This document shows positions 1 to 9,990 of a stretch of DNA of 64,000 bases, one piece after another. Source of the stretch: Candidatus Mycobacterium wuenschmannii (GTDB lineage: Bacteria; Actinomycetota; Actinomycetes; Mycobacteriales; Mycobacteriaceae); the NCBI RefSeq assembly GCF_030252325.1, contig NZ_CP126981.1, forward strand, positions 1,922,001 through 1,986,000. The letters run 5' to 3'. A model generated the notes under the pieces. It saw only the letters and a program-made list of their open reading frames with translations. It searched no databases and was not told the origin of the DNA. How positions within the stretch are numbered: the first letter of the stretch is position 1; each line of letters opens with the position of its first letter. The translations under genes were made by a program, and so were the position numbers.

Positions 1-127
1 CATCATGCAGGGCTGCGGCGACCCGTTGACTTCTGGCGTACAAGTCGCCGAACGAGAGCACATCGCCGTCGGACATGACCAGCGCAGGCGAGGGGCCGGC
101 GATGATCGCGTGGTCGGCGATGTTCAC
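1..127 (-). CDS. Acyl-CoA synthetase (AMP-binding), N-terminal fragment cut by window edge
   Basis: Only the first 42 codons are in the window. The GTG start lies two bases after the stop of the crotonase gene upstream in the same operon. The visible peptide runs MNIADHAII, then PALVMSDG and DVLSFGDLYARSQRVAAAL. That is the usual opening of class I adenylate-forming acyl-CoA ligases, where a short strand precedes the 'tY.eL...s.rvA..L' helix. The catalytic P-loop and the A8 and A10 motifs lie outside the window. From its position as last visible gene of the SDR/E1/lipoyl operon, it probably activates an acid substrate to its CoA ester. Family assignment is fairly good; substrate is unknown. 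Confidence 0.7.
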   Translation of the reverse strand, partial: MNIADHAIIAGPSPALVMSDGDVLSFGDLYARSQRVAAALHD

Positions 128-129
128 GA

Positions 130-999
130 CTAGCCGGATGCGCCGTCGGTCGATGCAGCCGCCGCGGCTTGCCGGCGGGCGTGCTCGGACGGCAGCACCT
201 TGTCCTTGAACACGGTCTGGATCAGCTGCTGTACGTCCTTGCTGATCGAGGCGAGCGCGACGAGATCGTTGGAGCTCTGCCAGTGCACCCGCATTCCCAT
301 CAGCTCCCAGGCCCGCTTCAGGTTGGCCTTGGTGAGCATCAGCGTCGTCAGCGGCGCCTGCGCGATGTGGCGGGCGATCGCGTCGACCCGGTCGTCCAGG
401 TCTTCCTTCTTGACCACCTCGTTGACCAGACCGACTTCCAGCGCCTTCTTCGCGTCGATCACCTCGGCGGTGAACAGGTAGTAGGCCGCCCGGCGCCAGT
501 TCATGAACACCCAAGGCTCGATGGAGCATTCACCCGAGGGCATGCCGAAGCCCTGCAGCGGCGGGTAGGAGAAGTAGGCGTCCTCGGAGGCGATGACGAT
601 GTCGGTGGTCAGGCCCATGTGGGTGCCGCCGCCAACGCAGTAGCCGTGCACCTGCGCGATGGTGGGCTTGGAGAACTCCCACAGGTTCAGCGTCGGCTTG
701 ACGAACAGATCCGACTGCGCCTTCCACGGGTGACCGGTCACCATGGCGTTCTCGACGAACGACGGGTAGTCGACGGCGTTGTTGCCGATCGCGTGCCCGG
801 AGCAGAAGCCCTTGCCGTTGGCCTTGAGCACAAGCACCTTGATGTCATAGTCGCGGTCGGCGTCCAGCAGCGCGGCGTCCACTTCCTCGGCCAGCTTCTG
901 GTCTTGCGCGTTGGCCTTCTCCGGCCAGTTCAATGTGATCTTCGCGATCGGGCCATCCTTCTGGTAGATGATCCGTTCACGAGTTTCATTGAGATCCAT
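130..999 (-). CDS. Enoyl-CoA hydratase/isomerase family protein (crotonase fold)
   Basis: A 289-residue protein, near the usual crotonase length. The start chosen is ATG 999 (MDLNETRERI), preceded by AGAAGGGCG; an in-frame upstream extension to 1080 has no family similarity. Crotonase landmarks are visible: the first oxyanion segment GKGFCSGHAI (about residue 63), the second HGYCVGGGTHMGL (about 118), and the downstream segment with FGMPSGECS. Such enzymes hydrate, isomerise or cleave acyl-CoA thioesters. It follows the lipoyl-domain gene with a 14-base gap and precedes the acyl-CoA ligase by two bases, so it is cotranscribed. The exact reaction is not deducible. Confidence 0.88.
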   Translation of the reverse strand: MDLNETRERIIYQKDGPIAKITLNWPEKANAQDQKLAEEVDAALLDADRDYDIKVLVLKANGKGFCSGHAIGNNAVDYPSFVENAMVTGHPWKAQSDLFVKPTLNLWEFSKPTIAQVHGYCVGGGTHMGLTTDIVIASEDAYFSYPPLQGFGMPSGECSIEPWVFMNWRRAAYYLFTAEVIDAKKALEVGLVNEVVKKEDLDDRVDAIARHIAQAPLTTLMLTKANLKRAWELMGMRVHWQSSNDLVALASISKDVQQLIQTVFKDKVLPSEHARRQAAAAASTDGASG

Positions 1000-1013
1000 A
1001 TATTTTCGCCCTT

Positions 1014-1253
1014 CTACTGTGAAGTGATGACGCCGATTTGCGCGCCGATGTCGTAGGTCGTGCCGATCTCGCCGGTCCACTGCACGGTGCCCGATGCCCC
1101 GGCTACGATTTCCTGTTCCACCTTCTCGGTGGCGATCGTGAAGAGCGGGGCGCCCTCGTCGACGTGCTGCCCAGCCGGGACGAGCAGTTCGGTCAGCTCG
1201 GCCTCGGAGACGGCGACCGATACCCGCGGGATGCGAACCACGAAGTCAGCCAT
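1014..1253 (-). CDS. Stand-alone biotin/lipoyl-attachment domain protein
   Basis: This 79-residue protein is nothing but a single lipoyl/biotinyl domain. It starts MADFVVRIPRVSV, has the central hairpin sequence ATEKVEQEI with the modifiable Lys at residue 44, and ends in the second half-domain (GTVQWTGEIGTTYDIGAQIGV). The E-K-V context and neighbouring E1 genes favour lipoylation over biotinylation. There is no peripheral-subunit-binding domain and no acyltransferase core, which a normal E2 of about 400 residues would carry. The gene overlaps the end of the E1 beta gene by 8 bases, so the two are translationally coupled. It probably acts as a swinging acyl carrier for the E1 pair. An acyltransferase encoded elsewhere may complete the complex. 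Confidence 0.85.
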   Translation of the reverse strand: MADFVVRIPRVSVAVSEAELTELLVPAGQHVDEGAPLFTIATEKVEQEIVAGASGTVQWTGEIGTTYDIGAQIGVITSQ

Positions 1254-2244
1254 GGGCTTCCGCCCGCTCGAGCGTCCGCTGCGCGGCGGCGACGATCCGC
1301 TGCGGCGACGGGTACACCAGCGCTTCGAGCGCCGCGGCCGCTGGGTTGGGAACGAACCTGGCCGCCACCCGCTCGATCGGCGCCGCGAGTTCGCCGAACA
1401 GCTCGGCCTGCAGGATCGCGGCAACCTCCGCGCCAGGCCCGGCGAATTGCACTGCGTCGTGGACGATCACCGCGCGGCGGGTCCGGCGCACGGACTCGAC
1501 GAGGGTGTCGACATCCAGCGGGACCAGCGTGCGCAGGTCGACGACCTCCGCGCTGACTCCCTGACCCGCAAGCATTTCCGCGGCGGACAGCGCGTCGTGC
1601 ACGGCGCGGCCGTAGCCGATCAGCGTCACGTCGCTGCCGGGCCGCTTGATGTCGGCCTCCCCCAGCGGGATCCGGAACTCCGCGTCGACGGGCACCGGGC
1701 CCTTCTTACCCTGCAAGCGCACGGTCTCGACGAACAGACAGGGGTCGGGATCGAAGATCGCCGACGCCAGCAGGCCTTTGCCGTCACGCGGCGTGGAGGG
1801 CACGATCACCTTCATGCCCGGGATGTGCATGAACCACGCCTCGAGGCTCTGCGAATGCGTTGCGCCGGTGGCCAATCCCGCGTAGACCTGGGTGCGGATC
1901 GTGATCGGAGCGGTAGTCCGGCCCGCGGTCATGAACCGCAGCTTGGCGGCGTTGTTGATCAACTGGTCGGCGGCGATACCGATGAAGTCCATGATCATGA
2001 TCTCGGCGACCGGCAACATCCCGTCGATGGCAGCGCCGATCGCGGCGCCGACAATCGCGGCCTCCGAGATCGGGGTGTCCAGCACCCGTTGGTGGCCGTA
2101 CTTCGTCGAGAGCCCGGCGGTCGGCCCGGACGCTCCCGGGTCGGCGATGTCCTCACCGAGCAGGAACACCCGCTCATCGCTGTCCAACGCCTGATCCAGC
2201 GCGAGGTTCAGCGCCTCACGCATCGTCATCTCTTTGTCGCTCAT
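1246..2244 (-). CDS. 2-oxoacid dehydrogenase E1 component, beta subunit
   Basis: A 332-residue protein of the transketolase pyrimidine-binding plus C-terminal type. It opens with MTMREALNLALDQALDSDE and the FLLGEDI segment that contributes the conserved Glu to thiamine diphosphate activation. DTPISEAAIVGAAIGAA and the domain with ELFGE and FVPNP follow. With E1 alpha it forms the alpha2beta2 decarboxylase of pyruvate, acetoin or branched-chain 2-oxoacid dehydrogenase complexes. E1 alpha ends 4 bases upstream and the lipoyl carrier overlaps the 3' end. Family-level call is strong; pyruvate, branched-chain acid or a pathway-specific oxoacid are all possible substrates. Confidence 0.93.
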   Translation of the reverse strand: MSDKEMTMREALNLALDQALDSDERVFLLGEDIADPGASGPTAGLSTKYGHQRVLDTPISEAAIVGAAIGAAIDGMLPVAEIMIMDFIGIAADQLINNAAKLRFMTAGRTTAPITIRTQVYAGLATGATHSQSLEAWFMHIPGMKVIVPSTPRDGKGLLASAIFDPDPCLFVETVRLQGKKGPVPVDAEFRIPLGEADIKRPGSDVTLIGYGRAVHDALSAAEMLAGQGVSAEVVDLRTLVPLDVDTLVESVRRTRRAVIVHDAVQFAGPGAEVAAILQAELFGELAAPIERVAARFVPNPAAAALEALVYPSPQRIVAAAQRTLERAEAHG

Positions 2245-2248
2245 GCCA

Positions 2249-3223
2249 TTACACCGGGTACCTGATCGGGGTTGCGTACACGTCGTGGTCCAGTTCGTCG
2301 GCCGTCGGTGACTCGGCGCTCATCACGGCCTGCAGCGCGGCCTCTACGGTCGCCAGCGCCTCGCTGTCGATGCCGTCCAGCTCGGCCGCGGTGCAGACGC
2401 CCGCGTCGGCCAGGTGCGCCCGGAATCTTGGCACCGGGTCGGCCTCCATCGCGGCGGCCAACTGCTCCTCGGGGATGTAAGGCATCCGGTCGCCAAAGTA
2501 ATGGCCGCGGAAACGGAATGTCACGCACTCGACGAAGGTCGGGCCGCCGCCGCCGCGGGCGCGCTGAAGCGCCTCGTCCAGAACGGCTTTCACCGCCAGC
2601 GGGTCGTTACCGTCGACGCGCACGCCCGGCATGCCGTAGCCGGCCGCCCGGTCGGCGACCTGCGCGATCTTCATCGTGTCCTCGGTCGGGGTCATCTCGG
2701 CGTAGAGGTTGTTCTGGCAGACGAAGACCATGGGAAGATCCCACAGCGCCGCCATGTTCGCAGCCTCGTGGAAGGAACCGGTGTTGGTCGCACCGTCGCC
2801 GAAGCTGACCACCGTGACGCGATCGGAACCTTTGCGCTGGGCCGACATCGCGAGGCCGACCGCCACCGGCGGCCCGGCGCCCACGATCCCGGTTGACAGC
2901 ATCACGCCGTTCTCCGGCTTGGCAATGTGCATCGTGCCGCCCTTGCCGCGGCTGGCGCCGACCACGCGGCCCATCATCTCGCCGTAGATCTCCTCGAGCG
3001 GAACGCCTTTGCCGATCAGGTCGTGCAGCCCGCGGTACGTCGTCACCAGTTGGTCGTCGGCACGCAGCGCCACGCCCATCGCGGCGGCGATCGCCTCCTG
3101 GCCGCGCGACGGCCAGTACACGCACATGAACTCTCCGGTGCCGATGCCCTTGGAAAGCCGGTCGTCGGCGGCCTTCATCAGGACCATCAGCTCATAGAGG
3201 CGCTTCTGGACCGCTTCAGTCAC
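2249..3223 (-). CDS. 2-oxoacid dehydrogenase E1 component, alpha subunit
   Basis: A 324-residue thiamine-diphosphate enzyme. The TPP/Mg motif runs from GDGATNTGSFHEAANMA (residue 142) to VFVCQNN (residues 171-172). The substrate-channel segments RGLHDLIGKGV and SRGKGGTMHIA (residues 64-101) are also typical of the family. It starts at a GTG that overlaps the stop of the preceding EthD-like gene (GTGA), and E1 beta begins 4 bases after its stop. Together with E1 beta it would decarboxylate a 2-oxoacid and pass the acyl group to the free lipoyl domain. No E2 core or E3 dihydrolipoamide dehydrogenase gene is present in this window. Confidence 0.93.
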   Translation of the reverse strand: MTEAVQKRLYELMVLMKAADDRLSKGIGTGEFMCVYWPSRGQEAIAAAMGVALRADDQLVTTYRGLHDLIGKGVPLEEIYGEMMGRVVGASRGKGGTMHIAKPENGVMLSTGIVGAGPPVAVGLAMSAQRKGSDRVTVVSFGDGATNTGSFHEAANMAALWDLPMVFVCQNNLYAEMTPTEDTMKIAQVADRAAGYGMPGVRVDGNDPLAVKAVLDEALQRARGGGGPTFVECVTFRFRGHYFGDRMPYIPEEQLAAAMEADPVPRFRAHLADAGVCTAAELDGIDSEALATVEAALQAVMSAESPTADELDHDVYATPIRYPV

Positions 3224-3543
3224 TTTGTGTAGGACCCAATCTCCCGATACACCTTGGGAATTGGTGGCGGGCTGTCCATGCTGAGGTATTGCAGCGACGA
3301 CATCTTGCCGCTGGCCCCGAGTTCACCCAATTTCGCGACCACGCCGTCGAGGTCGTCGCAGTCGAGTTCGTAGATCGCAACGAATGGACCTTCGCCGTCG
3401 GTCGGCGCGAACCGGCGCGCCGAGACGATCCCGTCCACCGAGCAGATCTCGGCGAGGTGCGTGTCGTTGTACCAGTCGTGGTATTCCTGCTCGAGGTCCG
3501 ACGACACCGGCATGGTCTGCAGGTAGATGACGCCTTTAGGCAT
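3220..3543 (-). CDS. Small dimeric alpha/beta-barrel (EthD-like) protein
   Basis: A 107-residue protein starting MPKGVIYLQTMPVSSD, followed by EYHDWYNDTHLAEI. The W-Y-x-x-x-H segment near the N terminus is typical of EthD/DUF-type dimeric alpha+beta barrels, and a later FVAIYELDCDD strand fits the same fold. Members assist monooxygenase or isomerase steps, but most have no assigned reaction. It lies between the SDR and E1 alpha genes and overlaps the latter's start by 4 bases. Its conservation within this operon suggests a role with the same substrate. The specific function is unknown. Confidence 0.65.
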   Translation of the reverse strand: MPKGVIYLQTMPVSSDLEQEYHDWYNDTHLAEICSVDGIVSARRFAPTDGEGPFVAIYELDCDDLDGVVAKLGELGASGKMSSLQYLSMDSPPPIPKVYREIGSYTK

Positions 3544-3573
3544 TGCTTGACCTTTCCAATTCGCTTGCGTCGC

Positions 3574-4437
3574 TCAGCTTCCCGACCACGGCTTCACCTT
3601 CAGGAAGCCGCCGCCGTCGACGCGCAGTTGTTGGCCGGTGATGTAGCGGGCGGCGTCGGAAGCCAGGAACAGCACCGCCTCGCTGATGTCTTCGGGCTCG
3701 ACGTACGGGATCGGCATGGCCTGCACCAGCGGGAAGACGGGCTCGGCATCCTCGCGGGTGGGGTTCGGCAGATCGGGCCGGAACGCCCGGTACATCGGGG
3801 CGCTGTGCAGCATGTCGGTGTTGACGTTCGTCGGGTGCACCGCGTTCATCCGGATGGAGAACGGGGCGAGCGCGCGGGCGAAGTCGTTGACATAGTGTGC
3901 GGCAGCGATTTTCGCGAACGCGTAGCCGGCACCGCCGGGTCCGCCGTCGATGCCGGTGGTGTTCATCGACGACATGAACGCGGCGTTGGAGCCGATCACG
4001 ATGATCGAGGCGCCGGATTCCAGGTGTTTGAGGCTGGCGTGCACCAGGTTCATCACCCCGCCGAGGTCCACGTCGACCGCGTCGGCGAACGCCTGCGCAG
4101 GCAGGCCCGCCGTCAGCGGGCAGATCCCGGCATTTGCGACGACGACGTCGAGGTGGCCGAGCTCGGCAACGCCACGGTCAACTGCGGCGGCGAGCGCGGC
4201 CCGGTCCCGTACGTCGGCGATCTCGGTGTGGACCCGCTGCCCCTCCTTTTCGACCAGGCGGGCGGTCTCGTCGAGGTCCTCCGGGCGGGCCAATGGGTAC
4301 TCGTTGGTCTCGATGTCCGCGCACAGGTCGATCGCGATGATGTCGGCACCCTCGGCCGCAAGCATGCGCGCGTGGGAACGTCCCTGACCACGCGCGGCCC
4401 CGCTGACAACCGCGACCTTGCCCGCGACTCTGCTCAT
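3574..4437 (-). CDS. Mycofactocin-coupled short-chain dehydrogenase/reductase
   Basis: A 287-residue SDR with cofactor loop VVSGAARGQGRSHA (residues 10-23), NAG at 102-104, catalytic Ser150, Tyr172 and Lys176 (GYAFAK), and a C-terminal RVDGGGFLK. The GAARGQGRSHA start and the insertion between Ser and Tyr (about residues 155-170) are typical of the mycofactocin-associated SDR group, which binds NAD(H) non-exchangeably and passes electrons to mycofactocin. It is the first gene of the seven-gene minus-strand operon, so the promoter must lie in 4438-4749. It presumably oxidises an alcohol intermediate of the pathway (inference). Confidence 0.87.
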   Translation of the reverse strand: MSRVAGKVAVVSGAARGQGRSHARMLAAEGADIIAIDLCADIETNEYPLARPEDLDETARLVEKEGQRVHTEIADVRDRAALAAAVDRGVAELGHLDVVVANAGICPLTAGLPAQAFADAVDVDLGGVMNLVHASLKHLESGASIIVIGSNAAFMSSMNTTGIDGGPGGAGYAFAKIAAAHYVNDFARALAPFSIRMNAVHPTNVNTDMLHSAPMYRAFRPDLPNPTREDAEPVFPLVQAMPIPYVEPEDISEAVLFLASDAARYITGQQLRVDGGGFLKVKPWSGS

Positions 4438-4749
4438 AGCCGATTCCCTCTCATCCGCTCAGCAACACGACCAGCGTTGGCGCTCAAGCCATTCGGTACG
4501 GGAGCCGGCGGCTGCATGGGTCGTCGTGGGCGCGGCAGGTGCGCTGACCCGACCCATGACTGGGATCGGATGAGCGTTCACCTTCATAGCTCTCTTCCAC
4601 GGCGCTGCGTCATTGCAGGACAGGCTGACCAAAAATCTATCGTATCTATTCTACCTAAAATAGGAAAGACACCGAAAAGGTGCACGAAGTCATGCCAACG
4701 GCTCGTCCTGTAGCCTGCCCTCGAATACGGTCTGGTAGAGGGGAATCTC
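4438..4749. other. Divergent intergenic region between SDR operon and htpG
   Basis: This 312-base gap carries the promoters of the minus-strand SDR operon and of htpG. Its middle is unusually AT-rich for the window (about 4630-4680). It contains a short inverted repeat, CTATT-N8-AATAG, at 4646-4663. This does not match the 19-bp dyad found at nine other promoters; only a loose TATCGTAT half-site is present. The htpG ribosome-binding site GAGGGG lies just before 4750. No small gene was supported. Confidence 0.5.
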
Positions 4750-6668
<1,919 letters not shown>

Positions 6669-6672
<4 letters not shown>

Positions 6673-7928
6673 CGTTCGACCCTGCCGTGCCTGACCTGAT
6701 TGAACGGCACGCCACGATCGGCGGCGAATTCACGGGGGAAGTTCAGCACCCGCTCGCCGATCACGTTGCGGGCCAGCTCGCTGGTGCCACCGCCGATGCA
6801 AACCGACTGACGGGACAGGTAGCGCACACCGGTCTCCAGGCCGTCCCCCTCGGCGCCGACGACGCCCGCCGTTCCAGTGATGGCCAGCCCAGTGTCCATC
6901 TCCAAAGTGACTGTCTCGGCGTGGAATAACCGCAGCAGCGTGCCCGCCGCGGGTGGCAGCGACCCGTCGTTCACGCTGCGGAACACATGCCCGCCGAGTT
7001 GGTCGCTGACCGCGCGGTGCACCAGGGCCCGCCCCGCCAGTTGCCGCAACCGCTCGTTGTCGGAGTGCCCGGTCGTGGCCAATAGTCGCGGGTAGTTCAC
7101 CGGGGTCGCCCGGCCGCCCTCACTGCCGCTGCCGCTGGCGAATTCGGAGCCCATCCCGACCGCGCGGCGCTCATGGTAGAGCTGGCGCGAGGCCACCGAC
7201 CACCCGTCGTTGACCTCGCCGACGACCGCATCGTCGCCGACGTCGACATTGTCGAGAAACTCCTCGCAGAATTCCGTCGACCCGTTCAGTTGGGTGATGC
7301 GCCGCAACGTGATTCCGGGGTGTTTGATCGGCACCAGGAACATGGTCAAGCCCTCATGCTTGGGCACATCCCAGTTGGTGCGCGCCAGACACAGACCGTA
7401 GTCGGCGCCGAATGCGCTGGTGCTCCACGTCTTTGCGCCGTTGAGCACCCAGTGTTCGCCGACGCGCTCGGCGCGGGTGAGCACGCCCGCGAGGTCCGAG
7501 CCGCCGCTGGGCTCGGACAACAGCTGCACCAGGATCTCGTCGCCCCGCAGCGCCGCGTGGATGTGCTGACGCTTCAGTTCCTCACTTGCGGTGTCCAGCA
7601 ACGTCGCACAGCAGATCGTGAAGGTCGGCGTGTTGAGGATCAGCGGCATCTCATAGCTGAGGCTCTCGTCGTTGAACGCCTTCTGGTATTCGTAGTCCAA
7701 ACCCAGCCCGCCGTACTCGCGGGGAAAGCAGATGCCCGCGAATCCGCCGTCGTAGAGCCGCTTTTGGAGCTCGCGGGCGCGCAGCCAGCAGCTCTCTTCG
7801 TCGCGGTGGGCCGCCGGCGGGTGCGCCGGGTCGATCGGCGGCATGTTCTCAGCCAGCCAGGCGCGGGCCCGCGCGCGGAACTCGTCGATGGTCTCCGCGT
7901 CGGTCACGGTGCCGGCGGTCTCGGTCAT
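6669..7928 (-). CDS. Acyl-CoA dehydrogenase (FadE type), larger subunit of a pair
   Basis: A 419-residue acyl-CoA dehydrogenase. The flavin-binding region VQLLSEPSGGSDLAG and GAKTWSTSA, and the C-terminal CIGGGTSELARNVIGERVL, are typical. The ATG at 7928 overlaps the stop of the upstream dehydrogenase gene by one base (TGATG). Paired, coupled FadE genes in mycobacteria usually encode alpha2beta2 heterotetramers acting on sterol-derived CoA esters (established for several cholesterol FadE pairs). Here the canonical Glu before the GT of the C-terminal motif is Gly, so the catalytic base position needs checking. An N-terminal extension to 8357 is open-frame noise. Confidence 0.92.
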
Positions 7929-9070
7929 CAGGCGGACCTCGCCGCGGGTTGCCCCGCCTCCTGCAGCGCGTACACCCGAAGGTTGTGCTCCTCCGGCGTG
8001 CCGAACATGGCGCGGTACAACGCGGCTCGGCGCAGGTACACATGCAGGTCGTGCTCCCACGTGACGCCGATGCCGCCGTGCATCTGCACGCAGGCCTGGA
8101 TGATCTCGGTGGCCATCTCGCCGACATAGGACTTCGCGATGCTGGCCGACAGCGACGCGTCCGGAGCCCGGGTGGAGATGGCGGTCGCCGCGGCGGCGGT
8201 GGTTGCGCGGCACGCCTCCAGCCACATCTTCATGTCCGCGAATCGGTGCTTGAGCGCCTGATAGGACGCGAGCGGCCGACCGAAGCTGTGCCGGTCCAAG
8301 GCCCACGCGACGGTGAAATCGAAGACGGTCCGCAGGATTCCGACCACCTCGGCGCACTGCAGCACCTGCGCGATCTGGCCCTGCCGGTCGATCAGGTCGG
8401 CGGGTCCGTCCAGCACCGCGTTGCCGTCGACCTCAACGCCGTTGAAGCTCACCCGGGCGTACTGCTTGACCATGTCGATCGACTGCTGCGGTTCGACCTG
8501 CACGCCCGGCGCGTCGGTGGGGACCAGGAACTGCCGTACCCCGTCGTCGGTGCGGGTCACCACGAGCAACAGGTCGCTCTGCGCACCGGCCTCGACCCGG
8601 TCTTTGACGCCGTCGATCCGGAAGCCGGCGTCGGTCGCCGTCGCGGTGACCGATGGCTCCTGCGGCGCCCAACCCTGGCCGGGTTCGTACACCGCCCAGG
8701 ACGCAACGGTCTCGCCGGCTATCAGCGCCTCGATCGTCTCCGCGTGAGCCTGCGGGTCCGCGGACTCCACCAGCGCGGCCAACACGATGCTGACCGGGAA
8801 CAGCGGACCGGGGGCGACCGTCTTGCCGAGTTGCTCGGCGACCATGGCCAGATCGGCGAACCCGTCGCCGGAAACACTGCCGCCACCGAGCTCCTCCGGA
8901 ACCAGCAGCGCCGTCCACCCCAACTCGGCTGCACGCCGCCACCATGCCGGCTCGAACGCGACCGCCTGAGAGTGCAACTCGCGCACCCGGCTCAGCGGAA
9001 CCTCTTTCTGCAGAAATGCTTGGGTGGTGGAGGCGAAGAGTATCTTTTCGGGGGAATCGACGGCAGTCAT
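7928..9070 (-). CDS. Acyl-CoA dehydrogenase (FadE type), second subunit of a pair
   Basis: A 380-residue acyl-CoA dehydrogenase-fold protein starting MTAVDSPEKILFAS at ATG 9070. It contains the N-terminal helical domain (LGWTALLVPEELGG), the beta domain and the C-terminal helical domain with CVQMHGGIGVTWEHDLHVYLRRA. The Q-x-H-G-G-x-G motif is typical of the C-terminal FAD/dimer interface. It is the first gene of a two-gene operon and is coupled to the second dehydrogenase. A copy of the window-wide 19-bp dyad (9156-9174) lies in the promoter, 86 bases upstream. Confidence 0.92.
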   Translation of the reverse strand: MTAVDSPEKILFASTTQAFLQKEVPLSRVRELHSQAVAFEPAWWRRAAELGWTALLVPEELGGGSVSGDGFADLAMVAEQLGKTVAPGPLFPVSIVLAALVESADPQAHAETIEALIAGETVASWAVYEPGQGWAPQEPSVTATATDAGFRIDGVKDRVEAGAQSDLLLVVTRTDDGVRQFLVPTDAPGVQVEPQQSIDMVKQYARVSFNGVEVDGNAVLDGPADLIDRQGQIAQVLQCAEVVGILRTVFDFTVAWALDRHSFGRPLASYQALKHRFADMKMWLEACRATTAAAATAISTRAPDASLSASIAKSYVGEMATEIIQACVQMHGGIGVTWEHDLHVYLRRAALYRAMFGTPEEHNLRVYALQEAGQPAARSA

Positions 9071-9155
9071 GATGTTGGCTGGGCCTTTCTGGACCTGGCT
9101 GGACCTGGCTTCCCAGTCGCTGGTCGCGGGTGACGCGATGGTACCAATGAGCAAT

Positions 9156-9174
9156 ACCGTAAGAGATACCGGAG
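9156..9174. promoter_or_regulatory. 19-bp dyad, site A
   Basis: The sequence TACCGTAAGAGATACCGGA agrees with the consensus TACNGTAANNNTTACNGTA at 12 of 14 fixed positions (hand count). It lies between the divergent FadE operon (start 9070) and the Mce-associated gene (start 9211, 37 bases away), so it could control both. Confidence 0.55.
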
Positions 9175-9210
9175 TTCAATCGATAATGACGTTGAGAAGC
9201 CGCGGCCGCC

Positions 9211-9990
9211 ATGGCTGAGCAGGTCGACGAGCCGCAGGATTCCGCCGAGGCGAAGTCGGACGCGCTGGCGCTTGCCGAGCAGGCCGAGGCCGAGGCCGCC
9301 GAGGCCGAAGCGCTCGCGGCGGCCGCCCGGGCGCGCGCCCGCGCCATCAAGCTGCGGCGGGAAGCGGCGTCACAGTCCGACGCCGACGACGCTGTCGAAA
9401 CGGCTGAAGCCGCCGAAGCCGAGACGACCGAGGAAGCCGAGGCGTCCGAGTCAATCGACGAGCCCGCGACCGCGGAAGCAACCGAGTCGGATCGGCGGCT
9501 GCGGGCACCGAGGCTCTCATTGGCCCTGACCGTCGCCGCGGTAGTCGCGATCGTCGGCCTGCTGGCGGCGAGCGGTTGGATGGCCTATCAGCACCACAAC
9601 GTCTTGCGGGACCGCCAGCGCGCCGCGGCCTACGTCGCGGTCGCGCGGCAGGGCGCCGTCAACCTGACCTCGCTGGATTTCAACAAAGCCAAAGAGGACG
9701 TCCAACGCGTCCTGGACATCGCGACCGGTGAATTCAAAGACGACTTCCAAAAGCGCGCAGCCGATTTCGAGTCCGTGGTGAAGGATTCCAAGGCAGTCAG
9801 CGAGGGAACGGTCACCGTCACCGCCGTCGAGTCGATGAACCAGAATTCCGCCGTCGTCCTGTTACTGGTCAACGAGAGCGTCACCAATAACGCCGGGGCC
9901 AAGGACGCACCGCGCACCTTCCGGTTCCGGGTGCACGTTGTGCACGACGGCGACGACCTGAAGGTGTCGAAAGTGGAGTTCGTGCTGTGA
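9211..9990 (+). CDS. Mce-associated membrane protein
   Basis: A 259-residue protein. A low-complexity, Ala/Glu-rich cytoplasmic region (residues 1-95) precedes one transmembrane segment, LALTVAAVVAIVGLLAASGW, and an extracytoplasmic NTF2-like domain (about 125-259). This layout is typical of the Mce-associated proteins that stabilise Mce lipid importers. Acidic heptad-like runs suggest a coiled coil in the N-terminal part. It is coupled to the next gene by a GTGA overlap. No mce yrbE/mceA-F operon is present in the window, so the partner complex is unknown. Confidence 0.85.
   Translation: MAEQVDEPQDSAEAKSDALALAEQAEAEAAEAEALAAAARARARAIKLRREAASQSDADDAVETAEAAEAETTEEAEASESIDEPATAEATESDRRLRAPRLSLALTVAAVVAIVGLLAASGWMAYQHHNVLRDRQRAAAYVAVARQGAVNLTSLDFNKAKEDVQRVLDIATGEFKDDFQKRAADFESVVKDSKAVSEGTVTVTAVESMNQNSAVVLLLVNESVTNNAGAKDAPRTFRFRVHVVHDGDDLKVSKVEFVL

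Noticed and set aside
1015..1024. TACTGTGAAG near the crotonase start as another copy of the dyad
   Set aside because: Only one arm resembles the motif, and it overlaps the stop of the lipoyl gene within an operon.
4638..4660. TATCGTAT/CTACCTA region as a tenth dyad
   Set aside because: Right arm does not fit at the required spacing; too few consensus matches.
3289..4713. 474-codon plus-strand frame across the SDR and EthD-like genes
   Set aside because: No recognisable domain, and it lies opposite two clear genes with catalytic motifs.
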